A stretch of DNA of 64,000 bases from Heterocephalus glaber (GCF_000247695.1 NW_004624854.1:5358396-5422395), one strand, 5' to 3'; numbered from the stretch's first letter, positions 11,855 to 23,576 are shown. Made by a program: numbers and translations. Notes: generated from the sequence alone by a model not told the origin.

Positions 11855-12315
11855 GTGACACTGATGGTAAACAAACCTACTGGGCTGACAGTTACATAAA
11901 AGTAGAGCATATATTATAATGCACAGTTCATGATGGTAATAAACAACTATGTTACCTCTTTAGGAATTTCTGTATCACTGTTTTACTATTATTTTATAGT
12001 CCATTTCCTCTTATAAAAACAGGGTTAGTGTTAAACAGTAAGCTGTGTTATGTGGGCAGCAGCCTCGTGTATCTTGTATTTACCAGGACTTTTGATTGTA
12101 TCATGGACTTGATTTAACCTCATGTTGTTTTATTCCCCGAGGCCCTGGGAGGAATAAGCTGGACCGTATATATCTATACATGCACACCATGTAGCCTGGG
12201 TGTGGGATAGGCTATCATATCCATGTTTGTGTACGTATACTCCATGATGCTCACACAGTGACAAAATCATGTAATGACATATTTCTCAGAACGTATCTCT
12301 GTTGTTAAGCAACAT
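11685..12315 (-). mobile_element. Internally deleted Tigger-type DNA transposon
   Basis: The left end (TTATGTATTGCATAGCAATG, GTGGAGCTGAACATTTCTAT, GGTAAACAAACCTACTGGGC, AATAAACAACTATGTTAC) and right end (GTAGCCTGGGTGTG, GACAAAATCATGTAATGAC, TTTCTCAGAACGTATCTCTG, TTGTTAAGCAACATAC) correspond to the two ends of an ancient Tigger element in inverted order, with most of the transposase region missing. Confidence 0.75.
11825..11854. repeat. (GT)n microsatellite
   Basis: About 15 GT units inside the Tigger relic. Confidence 0.95.
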
Positions 12316-12479
12316 ACAAATGTATTTATTATTCAGCTCTTGACACTTCTTTACTCTCAGCTTTGGATTCCAGTTGTCGATTCCAGAAAGCCAGGAAAAT
12401 ACCCTTGGGCGTTGTGTGATAACTTGCCAACACTAGATATTGTCCAGGGGCCTCTGTAGGTGTGTATAATCTCCTGCGA

Positions 12480-12620
12480 GCCTCACACCCCTGTATTATT
12501 ACCTGTTTTTCATGGGTGAGGGAGTAGTAGCTCAGGGAGTTTAAGTCCATTTCTCAGGATTGCACACTGAATAACGGTAGCCCCAGAACTTAGACCCAGA
12601 GTACCAGCCCTGCCACTCTT
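12480..12620 (-). mobile_element. MIR-like relic
   Basis: ACCTGTTTTTCATGGGTGAG, GAGTTTAAGTCCATTTCTCA and GCACACTGAATAACGG follow reverse MIR order. Confidence 0.5.
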
Positions 12621-12624
12621 GTTA

Positions 12625-13200
12625 ATTGCCTCTCATGGAAATTTCTTTGCAGAGTTGAGTTGAGTGCTGTATCCTTGGAAATTTAAATCTCCCGGTCCTA
12701 AATTCAGCCTCTGGAGTCATACTACGGAAGTCTCATTTCTTCTACATGCCAGGAGTTTGGTATTATTTCTCTGAAATTTGGCCTGTGTGTGACTTTTTTA
12801 GGAGTCCTCAACTTTCCATCCAGATATTTGAAGGCAGTTATCACGGCCCTAGTTTTCTTTTCCCCAAGGTAAGCACATTTCCTTCTCCTGATTCTCTTGT
12901 GCATGGGTGGTATTTGATAAACACATTTAAAGGTTGGGAGAGCACTTGCCTTCAGTGCTTGGTATTTTCCTTTATCATTTCCCGCTCCTACCTCTATCTC
13001 TTCCTTTCTCCCCACTCTCTCCATTCAATTTCAGACTTGATAGAGAAGCCATTAGACGAAGTCTTCCTATCAGACCCCAAAGCTTCTGGATTTAGCCCAA
13101 GATGAAGCTCAGTGGGCTACTAGCTGGAGGTGAGAGTGAAGGGCTTCCCAAATTCTTTCACTGCGCTCCATTGCTAATCCATCTCTTCCAGAATGGGCTT
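12625..13200. other. Intergenic DNA, nothing recognised
   Basis: A 119-codon plus-strand ORF (12746-13105) overlaps a 100-codon minus-strand ORF. Neither shows a family motif. Confidence 0.35.
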
Positions 13201-13205
13201 GCTCA

Positions 13206-13302
13206 GGGCCAAGAGTGGTGCCACACTCCTGTAATCCAAGCTACTAGAGAGCTGAGGCAGGAGGATCCCAAGTTCCGGGCCAGCCTGGGCAAAACCAGGC
13301 CA
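13206..13302 (+). mobile_element. B1-like (7SL-derived) SINE
   Basis: CTCCTGTAATCCAAGCTACT, AGAGCTGAGGCAGGAGGATC and GCCAGCCTGGGCAAAACCAG are B1/Alu landmarks in order. Confidence 0.85.
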
Positions 13303-13304
13303 CT

Positions 13305-15740
13305 TTCCAGTATTTATATATGGATGCTTCTTTCCCACCATCATCCCAGACAGGACTCTATTCAGGCACTGGATCACCCCCTCCCCAGCCAGGGCTTGGC
13401 TTAGCCCTTCTCCTCATTCAACTCGGTGCCCCAGGGGCCACTACTAACTAACTAGAAGAAGCAGTGTCATAAAATCCAGCAGGAGAGGATAAAGGGCTTC
13501 CTCCCTAGTATCTCAGATCCTATTTTTACACCATCCTAATAATGGGGCCCCTCAAACAGAGACATATGGGGGCCCCTCATCTGTGAAAACTTGAGTTTGG
13601 GTGTGATAGGACTGTGACTGTTTCCCTTCCTCCTCACCTGGTTCACCGCTAGCCTCACCATAACACTGGCCTTTATTTTACTTGACAGTGCTTTCTGGAC
13701 CCACCGTATAGCATGACCACTGGGTTTTGCTCTGTGTAAACTGTGGCCCGCTTGAGAGTGGAATAAGACTCTCAAGAAAAATCAGAGATTAACAAATTAA
13801 GGACTGAAGGAGGCTTTTATCTATCCTTTTGATTCTTTTTCTTTCTATCCATCTCTTCCTGGTCTTATTTTCTTTAACATGAGTCAAGACTAAATTCCCA
13901 ATTCTTTTATATTAAGGTTGAGGTGAAAGAGGGTATTCTGTATTTACAGTGCACTCAGATTTTTTAAAGTATGCATAATAAAAAGATATTCATAAAAAAA
14001 AGATATTCATGAGGAGAAAGTGTAAAAATCACACTAGCATGCAGGTAATTGCTGTTTAGACTGGCAAAATCATCTTTGATTTTTTTCCTTTCTATTTTCT
14101 ACATTTTAAAAAGTATAATGTGGTTATCATATTGTTTTATAATGAAAAAATTGATCATTCATATTTTAAAATGTCAAAACTATAACATTAATAAGATTGT
14201 CCTTTAAAAGAAGAAAGATTAAATTATTTTTTTGTAGATATTCTATCTTTGTAGGGTTTATATAAAATACTCTCTGGATGATATTGTGACAACAGGAATA
14301 TTGAAATTCAGTTTATATGGAATGACTGGATTATCTTCCCATGGTTTCATTTTGAGGATCCTGAGGACTCTACTAAAAAGCTTTAAAAGTAAGTAAATAA
14401 AAAGATTTTCTCTGACGAGGAGTAGAACAACTATTTCTCCCATAATTGTTATTTTGACTTTGTAGTAAGTTAGACCTAGTCTTAGCCAATTCCTGGCTGC
14501 ATTTCACCACAGGAAGATCACATGGCCATGCTGAATTCCCAGGTTTTCATTTCTAAGATAATCTCTACCTTGTAAAGCGGTTGTACTTGGTGGAAATAAA
14601 TACATATAAAAGCACCAGCTCTCTCATATCAAAACATGGCTGAATATTTAGAGTTTATTACAGTTGTGATTCTGAGATCAAAATCTAATGTTCTTTGTAT
14701 TTTCTAGCGCAGCTCACTGATGTACAAGTTGCAAAGCTCTCATTGCAAGTTTGGAGCATAGTTAAATGCTGTACCTCTTCATCAAGTAGTAAGCTATCAG
14801 AACTGTACTGACACATTTCAGATATAGACAATAATGTAGCTGGCAAAACACATCACTGAAAGTAATGACATTTACACAAAGTTGGTGGAAATATTTCTTC
14901 TGAGAATCTTAACTTCAGTACACTAACCTTTTGTAACAGTAAAGATCGGCTTCTTTATAGCATCAACAGAACAAAGAGGCTGTCCCTGGTTCTGAGGTCC
15001 TCTTGGAAATACCCTGGAGGATCTCCTTCCCTCATACTGCATTGACAGTCCCCTGATTGAGCTCTCTGACATCCCAGCACCTGTGAATTGTCATATTTCC
15101 CCATGTGGCCCTCTCTGGCTGTTACAGTAATTCTAACGGTACATTAGAGGACAGTTGGAGCGAGGCAACTTGTGAGTTTGTTTTCATCCCTAACACTAGA
15201 TAAATCTAAAACATGATCTTTAAAAATTAGCTTCTTGAGAAAAGTAAGGTTGATGGAATGGCTACAGGAAAGAGCTGGTCCTGTCTGCGCTGGGTTACAA
15301 ATTTCTTAAAGGTGTGTCTTTCCAGATTCATGTCTTATAATTTTTCCAAGTCTTTAAAGTGAGTAGTATTAAGGCAAAGAAATGCAGATGGAAATGTTTA
15401 CTCTGCCACAGGGCCACAGCTGTATTCTATAGAGAGCTCACATGATCAGAAACTTTATTCTAAACATTGTTGTTTTCATGGGTGATGGGCTAGAATCTGG
15501 AGTCTCTTGCACAATTACTGTCACCTTCATTGTCACTACAAACAAAACATAAAATCAGCCAAAGAGACAAATGAAAGCAGAGTCAAATGAATAGTCAGCT
15601 GTGTGAGCTACAGCTTCTTCATTTTCTTATTTTGGTGTTCCTTCTTGATTGCAATTGTTACAATCAAAAGAAAGCTGTTATGCAAACTATGTTCTCTAAT
15701 TAGCCAATTGTCTTTTCAGAAGTTCATATTTTAAAAAACT
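13305..15740. other. Repeat-poor AT-rich intergenic DNA
   Basis: No gene, SINE or LTR recognised over 2.4 kb. There is a small direct repeat AAGATATTCAT twice at about 13983-14010. Confidence 0.4.
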
Positions 15741-15745
15741 ATTCT

Positions 15746-15825
15746 GGGCCGGGCATGTAGCTAGTGGTAGAGCTCTTGCCTAGTACTTTGGAGACCCTAG
15801 GGTCCATCCCCAGTACTGAAAAAGG
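15746..15825 (+). mobile_element. Older ID SINE (classic type)
   Basis: GGGCCGGGCATGTAGCTAG, GTAGAGCTCTTGCCTAGTAC and GGGTCCATCCCCAGTACTGA: the classic rodent ID body rather than the young GGTACC type. Confidence 0.85.
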
Positions 15826-15947
15826 ACATTGTTCTGAGGAACAAATGTTTGCGATTAATATTCAGGAGTGGAAGTGTGGCCCATCTCACTCTTGATCTTT
15901 TAAAGGTAGCCACCCACCTGCCCAAGCCCTTCACAACCCCTGATTTT

Positions 15948-16020
15948 GAACCAGGGATCAAACTCGGGTCCTTGCGCTTGAGCAGCAGGTGGTGAAATCA
16001 CTGAGCTAAATCCCCGGCCC
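15948..16020 (-). mobile_element. ID-type SINE
   Basis: The reverse complement gives GGGCCGGGGATTTAGCTCAG, then a GGTGATTTCACCACCTGCTG-like body and a TTTGATCCCTGG B-box region. It has lost its GGTACC/poly(A) end. Confidence 0.88.
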
Positions 16021-16024
16021 TATC

Positions 16025-17040
16025 CACCCTATTTTGATGCCATACTGTGGCCCTCCATCTGCCCCAGACCTGGAGAATAGCACCCTGACTGGATGGAGCA
16101 TCTCACGTGCAGTAAGGACAAAGTTCTCGGGCACCCCACCTGGCCTCAAGCATCCCAGAATGGACCAGAAGAGAACTGACACCTGAGTGCTCTCCACAGC
16201 CTGGGAGTTCCGCAGGCTCTGCTCACCCCTCAGCCCTTAGGGAAGGATAGCGGGGTGCCAGGAAACACCCACAAGCACCCTTCACTTGTTCCAGCCTCAC
16301 CTAATACAGATAATTGGGGCAAGGCAGATTCTCATCCCTCCGGGAGGCCTGATCTAATCTAATTTGGAGGAAAAGATTTGCACTAGACTAGGATCTCTGC
16401 CCATCTGTTGATTCCATTCCCTATTCTTATCAGTGCTTGCAACTGCAGAACAAAGTTATTTTGGGTGAGGATTTGTAGTGTGCAGCTCAATTCCTTCAGT
16501 GAACAAGCAGTGCTATTTATAGCTACCTTGTTTTATTGCTTTAATTTATGTATCTGAAAGAATCTGCTCTAATTGTGGGTGATTGTCAGGAGGTAAATCT
16601 GTGCATGTGCACCTCAGGGGAACTGTTTGTGGGCCTGTGGTTTTAAATAGCCTATTTCTTCCCCAGTGGGCAGAAAATCAATTTTATGGATCTTCAAACA
16701 TACGTAATAACCACCAGGAATAATAAAGTTAGGCGTTAAAGTGGTGTTAGCACATTGTACATTTGCTTTACTGGCTTCTCCTTTTGGTCTATTAGCTGTT
16801 ACTGTTTTCTGTTATTACTTTCCAGGGTGTTTCTAGTGTAATACAGGACAAGGAGAAATGCTGACTCTCTCCATGGGTTGGAGCAGTTGATGGGGCAAAT
16901 ACCAGGCATTAAGCAACAGAGAAGAACCTTCGAGGCTAAAAACAGTGAGATCGAATCTCCACCAGCTCCCTCATGGGAGCCTGGCAGGTCTGAGCAGCCT
17001 TCCTTCGGACATCAGTTGTTTTTCTCCACCAAAATAGATG
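16025..17040. other. Intergenic DNA, nothing recognised
   Basis: No gene or repeat family identified. Confidence 0.35.
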
Positions 17041-17059
17041 AAGATACCATACTCTTCTT

Positions 17060-17157
17060 TTTTTTTTTTTTTTTTTTTTTTTTTTGGTAGCAGGGATCAA
17101 ACTCGGGTCTTTGCGCTTGCGAGGCAGGCGGTGGAACCACTGAGCTAAATCCCGGCC
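17060..17157 (-). mobile_element. ID-type SINE with long poly(T)
   Basis: A T-run of about 27, then GGTAGCAGGGATCAAACTCG to TGAGCTAAATCCCGGCC. The duplication ACCATACTCTTCTT lies at 17046-17059 and 17158-17171. Confidence 0.93.
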
Positions 17158-17370
17158 ACCATACTCTTCTTGACAACCAAAACCACTTTTGTTGCTTTTA
17201 GAATAAAATTAGAAATCACTAGTTTAACTATTATCCATATTGATCCCCAACAATGCCATATTTTTTAGCCCTCTAGGCCTGTCTTAGGTAATTTCACTTG
17301 ATGCTAAATCCATTATTCACCCATTAAAAACCCTATTCTCATTGAAGACTCTTAAATGATGCTGCTATTT

Positions 17371-17393
17371 CTCTCTCTCTCTCTCTCTCTCTC
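17371..17393. repeat. (CT)n microsatellite
   Basis: A CT dinucleotide run next to a B1 fragment. Confidence 0.9.
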
Positions 17394-17395
17394 CT

Positions 17396-17480
17396 TTGTT
17401 TTGATTTTTTGAGACAAGGTCTCTTTATGTAGCCCAGACTGTCTGATTGTGCAGTCCTCCTGCACACACAGTCCTGAGGC
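17396..17480 (-). mobile_element. B1-like fragment
   Basis: TTTTTGAGACAAGGTCTCTT, ATGTAGCCCAGACTGTCTG and the following GTCCTCCTGC are the reverse of a B1 3' half. Confidence 0.75.
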
Positions 17481-18230
17481 ACGGCCAGAGTGGTTCATCC
17501 CTCTCATCCCGTGCCACTAACCCGCTCTTTGCACTGCCCGCTGTCCGACTCCCGTGGGAAGCAACACAACACCTCACATACTTCTCGGGCCCTATTTGGC
17601 CAGACGGAGACTGACCAGGCCAATGGGTCATGCAGACAGGGGACTTGGACCCCAAAGGCATATAATGACAAAGATGAGGAGACTCACAGTCCACAGAAGA
17701 GAGAGGGGGCGAGACAGAGAGGGGCTCGCCGGCTCCCCTGCGGTCCGCGGGCATTAGCAGAGAACAACCTTGGAAACCAAAGGAAAGTGGCCTCTTCTCT
17801 GGTGCTGAGTGTCGGGGATCTGACGCTGAGGGAAATTTCCCTCTGGGCATCACAGCAGGGGATGCGCGTGGGTGCAGACTTGGGGAGCCCCCATGGACTC
17901 TGTGCTGAAATATTCCATTTGCATGAGAAGAGGAAGTAGGAGACAAAGGCTCCCTCGCCGTGCCCAGGGCCGAGGGCTGCATGCAGTTCTGCCCGCAGCA
18001 GGCTCAGATTTGTCGGAGGACCTCTGGGCCGCGCTGTGTCACGCTGGATCCCAAAGGCCCAGTTAGGAGCTCGGTCCAAAGCCAAGCAAGTGCTCAACCT
18101 AACCCTGTCTGAAAGGCCAGGCAGTGCAGGACAGAAGGTGCAGAAGGGCAGAGAGCAGGAGCCAAAGCACATCTTGGACTTTTCTAGTATCTGGATAGAG
18201 AGAATTCTTTTGTTATTGGTACATGTTTGC
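17481..18230. other. GC- and CpG-richer orphan block with long overlapping ORFs
   Basis: A 0.75-kb block clearly richer in G+C and CpG (for example GCTCGCCGGCTCCCCTGCGG, CTGGGCCGCGCTGTG) than its flanks. A 295-codon ORF (18571-17684, minus), a 185-codon ORF (17982-17425, minus) and a 149-codon ORF (17490-17939, plus) overlap here. Their products show no domain I recognise and the longest runs into LTR-like DNA. It may be internal or leader sequence of the retroviral element whose LTR lies to the right, which would place it downstream of the minus-strand U5. Confidence 0.4.
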
Positions 18231-18399
18231 AGTGCATAATGATTATAGTCCTCACGGGCAGTTGGTGCGTGGACATAACACATCATAACACATCGTAATT
18301 TTTTCAGGCCTTCTCCAGTCCTGTTCTCCTTCCCTATTAGAAAAGATCTCTCTCTCTCTATTTCTGGATAGAGAAAATTCTTAAAGGTACTGACTTGGC

Positions 18400-18950
18400 T
18401 TGAAAAAAAAATGCTTTGTAAGACCACTGTCTTTACCAAAAGCTCTGAGGAGCTAACTATAGTGAAGCATACCCAGGGATCCCAGTGGTGCCTCCAGAAT
18501 GTAAGACCAAAGGCCTTACCAAATGTTCTAAGGAGCTGACTGTAGCAAAGAACACCTGGGAAGGAACACACCGGACAAGTTAGAAAGTGAAACAGACCTT
18601 AGTCTGGCCAGACGGCACTCCCAAAGCAAAGTAGCTTAGAGAGCCGTAGTCCAGAGTCCAGGCTCTTTTTATAGGGGCTTGCAGGGGAGTTAACAGGCGA
18701 AATTTACAGAAGAAGGAACAAAGGTTTAGTGGTCTTACATTTGTATGTTAATTAGCCTGACATGTACTGTTAGTCAGCAGATGTTTTGTGATTGGTCTAT
18801 AGATAGTGGTGTCTGGAACAAAGGGTTGGATAATTATGACTGATAGGGATCTTATCTAGTGTTCCAGAACTAAGAAGCATCTTTATCTATTTACTCACAT
18901 TCAATCACAGGTGGGGCTAGGGGAGTTTTATGATTACAGAGTTATGCCAT
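18400..18950 (-). mobile_element. LTR of a second ERV family, minus strand (bounds approximate)
   Basis: The reverse complement shows a CCTATAAAAAGAG TATA box (18673-18666), a promoter-proximal CCAATCACAAAA CAAT-type box (about 18795), and a downstream R/U5-like run TGCTTTGGGAGTGCCGTCTG then GGTCTGTTTCACTTTC. It shares no obvious sequence with the LTRs at 5.5 and 21 kb. The U5 part is tandemly duplicated (18421-18479 and 18504-18561). Confidence 0.55.
18421..18561. repeat. Tandem duplication, period 83 bp
   Basis: AGACCACTGTCTTTACCAAA...GAGGAGCTAACTATAG... at 18421-18479 recurs as AGACCAAAGGCCTTACCAAA...AAGGAGCTGACTGTAG... at 18504-18561. Confidence 0.8.
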
Positions 18951-18954
18951 TTTA

Positions 18955-20285
18955 CAGCTTACTTAGGGAACCTGGGTATTATTTTATTAGCAATAGAGAT
19001 TCATTGGAATCGCTGTATTTTGCTTTTCTTCTTTAGCAGAGAAAAGTGGCATTGAGGAAAATGTTTCTGAGAAAACATAAAGGGCATGGATTGGGAAATG
19101 GAAAAAAGAGGTTGAACATTCACAAGATAAAAGGGGTTGAATTCAAGGGTGACAGTGGGACTAGAAAGAAATGAATGTGTGTGTGAGAAAATACAGATGA
19201 AGAGGGTGCAGGACCTGTATTCGACTGAATATGAAGACTAAGAAAAGGCCAGTTTCAAAGATGACTCAGGGTTTAAGGCTCGGTAAGAGAAACATGTCAC
19301 TACCTGTTAGGAGTGAAGAAGCTGGCCCTCCCACTGTCTTCCTTTTCAGCCTTTCCCTGAGCACATTGTGGTGGGAGCAGCTTATTCTGTTGACGTTGAT
19401 AAAATAAAATTGTTTGTTTCAAATAATTCAAGAAAGGTTAGAGAAAGAATGAATCCTTTTTCTAATTATGAAATTCTTCTAACTAGACGGGAAGATAACA
19501 AAGGAAAACCCAATGAAGACATATGATTTTTTCAAATTAATATTTTTGAAATATTATTTTATTTATATTTAGTGGGGATGAGCTAATTTTTATCAACAAA
19601 ATTGTATACCTCTCTGTAAATACATAACACACATTTGTCTGTTAAAAAGTTGTATGCCTTTTTGTTCAAAACAATTGATTTATTTCATGACATGAAGTAA
19701 CACAACATTTTACATTTCAGTTTTTCACTTCTGTCAATAACATAGGTCAAATCTTGTTTTGCTGAAACCATTGGTAATTGCTTCATTTAGAAAAGAATGA
19801 TGTTCCAATTTTATTCAGCTTTCAGTTACAGAATCTTAAAAGTAATTATCTGACCCACAGACATCTCAAACTATTCTGCTTGATTTTTCTGTTAAAATCA
19901 GAAAATGAAACATATTCTGTGTAGGAAAGTTTTAAAGAAAAACAACAAAAAAAGGCACATTCATTTAGGGCTTTATGTCCATAGGCTAAATCAGTACTGA
20001 AAAAATTTGGCAAAAAATAGCCTTCCTACATTTCTAGGAATATTTTTCTCTCCTCCAGTTTTCTTTTGCAAGTTTTGTTTTCTTTTTTTGAAATAGGAAA
20101 CTACTTAGGAGTTCCACTAAGGGTTTAAGACTTAGATGATGATCCATGCATACCCTGAGTAGTGATCAACTCAGGACAATTAGCATATCCTTCACATTAA
20201 AGTTTTTTATCATTTTTTTATGGTGAGAACATCCTGAGCTCTTTCTTCTATCTTGAGATATTTTTAAGTCAATCGAAAAAAATTT
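18955..20285. other. AT-rich intergenic DNA, nothing recognised
   Basis: No gene, SINE or LTR recognised. Confidence 0.35.
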
Positions 20286-20289
20286 AAAG

Positions 20290-20415
20290 GCTATATGGAA
20301 GGTAAACACATAAAAAGTTAACCATAAGGAAAATAAAAATTGAAATCATGATGAGATGCAACTATACGCTCAATGGGATGTTTAAAATTTAGAAAGATTC
20401 AGACAATGAAACAAA
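20290..20415 (+). mobile_element. L1 fragment
   Basis: GAAATCATGATGAGATGCAA, CTATACGCTCAATGGGATG and TTAAAATTTAGAAAGATTCA resemble the late-ORF2 'animal model' stretch seen in many mammalian L1s (ATGAGATACCACTACAC...). Confidence 0.55.
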
Positions 20416-21022
20416 TCACTCCTTTGTAGTAAACAGGACTGTGTCCTAAATCTAGGTGACTGAGGCCTTAGAAAACTGTCAGTCCATCTCACCTGACTTA
20501 CAATTGCAGGTGTGCTACATGCATTCATGTGCAAGATACTCAGTAGAGATTCTGTTTCATATTTCTGTTCTTGAACACCAAAGGAGGACAGTTTACATTT
20601 AGCCCTTCACATAAGCAATTGGTTAGCCAGCACGACATTCTCAATTTGTCCCAGGGAGTCCACCCAAATCCCTATTGCCTAGAGTTCCAAGAAAGTCAAT
20701 GAGATATTTCCCACTTAAACCACCTGTGGACTTAAAATAATTTTTATGAGGCAGTCTGTACGAGTAAAAAGTCAGGTACTTGGTTTTTTTCAGAGAATGT
20801 TTCTATAAAGTCACTTGAAAATATGGCCATTTCACTACCTGTGAGGCCACTGGGCTAACAGAGTAGCTTTCTGTTCTGTTCTTAGTGATGCTTTTAGCTT
20901 GGCATGGATAATATGAAAGTCCTTTCTGTTCCTAGGGAACCACAGTCCTGCTCAAAGAATTCTTAGTCCTTGGTATTACACAAAGTGAAGATATTATAGA
21001 TAGGTAAGTTAATTAGATATCT

Positions 21023-21590
21023 TGTTGGCAGGTAGACAGGCCTTCCCTTAAGGCAACAGCCCTCCAGGAGCCAACACAAAAAGGAACCAACATGGAGAAC
21101 AACTGAAGCACACTCACTGGTTAGAATTATAAAAAGGAAACGAAGTACTACTTCCCCTAGAGACAGATAGCAGTGATTGATATTCTAAATGGGAAATTCC
21201 TTGTATGTGACTTGTCTTCCCACTTGATCCCCATTTAATCAATATGACCTGGGCGACTGTACTTGTAATCTTATTGGTTGGTCATGGTTTTGCCCCACCT
21301 CATGCCCACCTTGAAAATTTCCATTGGGTCTTCTAGTTTTGTCCCACTTTGTACCCGCCTCACCATATGGCTTTGCTGTATAAAACATCTTTGAAACATG
21401 GGATGAGCGGGCAATCCAGTTTCTGGTCCCCCTTCTGTCTCTTTTAGGCAGAAGCTTTCTTTCTCCCAATAAATTCTTCCCACTCTTAACCTCCATTGTT
21501 CCTAGAGTTCATTCTTCAATTTTAGAGAACACGAATTCGCGTTTCGGATATCTAGTAGGTTTGGGAGCTACATCTCTTCCCCCTATATCA
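21023..21590 (+). mobile_element. LTR of the 5.5-kb ERV family (solo-type), plus strand
   Basis: It has a CAAT-like TTATTGGTTGG, TATAAAA at 21379-21385, AATAAA at 21468-21473, and the end CCCCCTATATCA at 21590. R-U5 is nearly the same as the minus-strand LTR at 5515-5720. No PBS-like sequence follows, so it reads as a solo LTR or a broken provirus. The proposed 5' TG at 21023 is a guess and no clear TSD was found. Confidence 0.65.
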
Positions 21591-21957
21591 GAGAGTCTCT
21601 TTGGAAACCAAGGCTCTGGTGTTAGTTTGCTGGGCTGTTGTACAGAGTGCAGTGGTCTGGGGAGCTTCACCCACAGAAATACATCTTCTCACAGCCTGGA
21701 AGATGGGAGTCGGAGATCAAGGTGACAGCAGGGTGGTCCCGTTGGAGGCTGCATGAGAAGGTTCTGCTCCAGGCCTCTTTCCTTGGCTTGTAGGTGGACA
21801 TCTCCCCGTGTCTTCCCTCCACCTTCTGCTTATACAGGTCTATGTCCAGACTGCCTCTTCTTACAAAGAAAGACACTAGCCTTATTGGATTAGAGTCCAC
21901 CATAAATGACCTTGTTCTGAATCGATCGCCTTTGCAAGACCCTGTCTTTAAATACAA

Positions 21958-22282
21958 TAGTCCCCCCTCTTCCACAGGGGACATATTCTAAGAGCCCCGG
22001 TGGACACCTGAATCATGGATCGTTCTGGATCTATCCATGTATAAATACACTATGAATATATACATGACACTGTTCCTACACATATCTATAATAAATTTTA
22101 CTTTACACATTAAGTACAGTAAGAAGTTGAAAACAATAACAAGATACAATTATAACAATATAGTGTAGTAAAGTTATTTGAAACTTGTGAGTTTGATATC
22201 TGTGGAATTTCCCATTTAATATGTTTTGACTGTGGTTGAACATAGGTAACAAAGTGGAAAGCAAAGCTGTGATAAAGGGAAC
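21958..22282 (+). mobile_element. Tigger-type MITE (MER2-like)
   Basis: AGTCCCCCCTCTTCCACAGG, GACATATTCTAAGAGCCCCG, GTGGACACCTGAATCATGGA, ACAATTATAACAATATAGTG and the end TGACTGTGGTTGAACATAGG...GCTGTGATAAAGGG follow the MER2 order with inverted ends. Confidence 0.85.
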
Positions 22283-22284
22283 CA

Positions 22285-22372
22285 CACTCTATGGTCACAT
22301 TCGGAGGTACCAGAGGTGAGGACTTCATCCTATGAATTTTGGAGGGGACACAATTCAGCCCATAATACCTGG
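22285..22372 (-). mobile_element. MaLR-type LTR end fragment
   Basis: GGACTTCATCCTATGAATTT, TGGAGGGGACACAATTCAGC and CCATAATAC match the reverse of the common MST/THE1-type LTR start. Confidence 0.65.
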
Positions 22373-22374
22373 AG

Positions 22375-23570
22375 ACAGTTTTATGGACCTTAACAATTGG
22401 CTGACCATTAGCCTCAAGTCTTCCCTCAGCCTCTTGGGCAAGTTGGGCCCTAAGTTGTCCGCAAACAATAGCAGTACTGTCTCCACACACCCTGGCCTTT
22501 CCTTTCTTTGACATCTGTTACTGAAGCTCCAGCTGTATCCATCCCTGTCTCACAGAGCTCCTGGGGAAGGCTTCCTGTGGCCACCTGGTGGGGAGTCCTC
22601 CAGCGTCCTTGTCAAGGGTACCAGTCCTTGGGGTGCCCTGCCAGGTTCCCAGCCACACTTGTCATCTGAGCTTCTGAAGCAGCCCTACCTGTAGTCCAGG
22701 CAGCCCCTTTGCAGAGGCCTCATGCCTGTCAAAGTGTTCGAACAGACATTACCTGCCCTCTCCGGCCTTCTCCCTCAGCCGGCCCCTCTTACAAAGTGTT
22801 CTCTTCATCCCACAGTATCACTTGAAAAGAGCAACCTCTCGTGTGTGGGGATGCAGGCAGGGCAGAGCGCGTGGGCAACAGCTGGCTGTGCCTCGCTGAG
22901 AATTTGACTTTTCAATGTCAGGTCTGAGTGATTCACCCTCTCCTTTCCTTTCTTTACAGCAGGGCCTGAAATTAAGTTACTACCACAGATCAAAAGTCAT
23001 ACAAAAACATACAAATTTATTTATTGCATGACTTATATGGAGAGCCTTCATAAAGAAATGAAACAGGGTCGGTGACTATTTTAGACAGAATTGGGCAAAG
23101 AACAGTAAGTTTTGAAGTAACTAGTTTATTTGGGGAGGCTTAAAAGATGAATTATTTTAACAAGGCCTGTACAGAATTGTTTCAGTTTTCACTTCTAGTC
23201 TTTGATAAAAATGTTTTTCCTTCTAGTTTAGGGAAAGTGTCTTTCATGTGGATATTTCATCTCCTGCATTTAAGAAATAGAAAATAGGTCAAAACGAACT
23301 TCTTGCACCTGCTCTTTTTCAAATGCCTTCAACTCAAAATAGCCAGTGTGCCAGAGTGCTATGTTTTTAACTCCTTCACTATCCGCAGATAAGGCAAAGG
23401 AGAATCACAGATCTTACATGAAGAGTTGTAAGAAACCTTAGAGGTACTTTTACTGGTATCTTTAAAGTTTAAGGAACGGGCACAGAAACCTTATGTCCAC
23501 AGTTACATAACAGTTCATAACAGATTAAATTCTGTAAGTCTGAAAGCTAGGACATGTGCAATGATGTGAT
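22375..23570. other. Intergenic DNA, nothing firm
   Basis: A faint MIR-like stretch around 23390-23530 is possible. No gene recognised. Confidence 0.35.
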
Positions 23571-23576
23571 ACTATG

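Noticed and set aside
17684..18571. 295-codon minus-strand ORF as a novel gene
   Set aside because: It crosses the TATA-bearing LTR-like region, has no recognisable domain, biased composition or conserved start, and another long ORF overlaps it on each strand.
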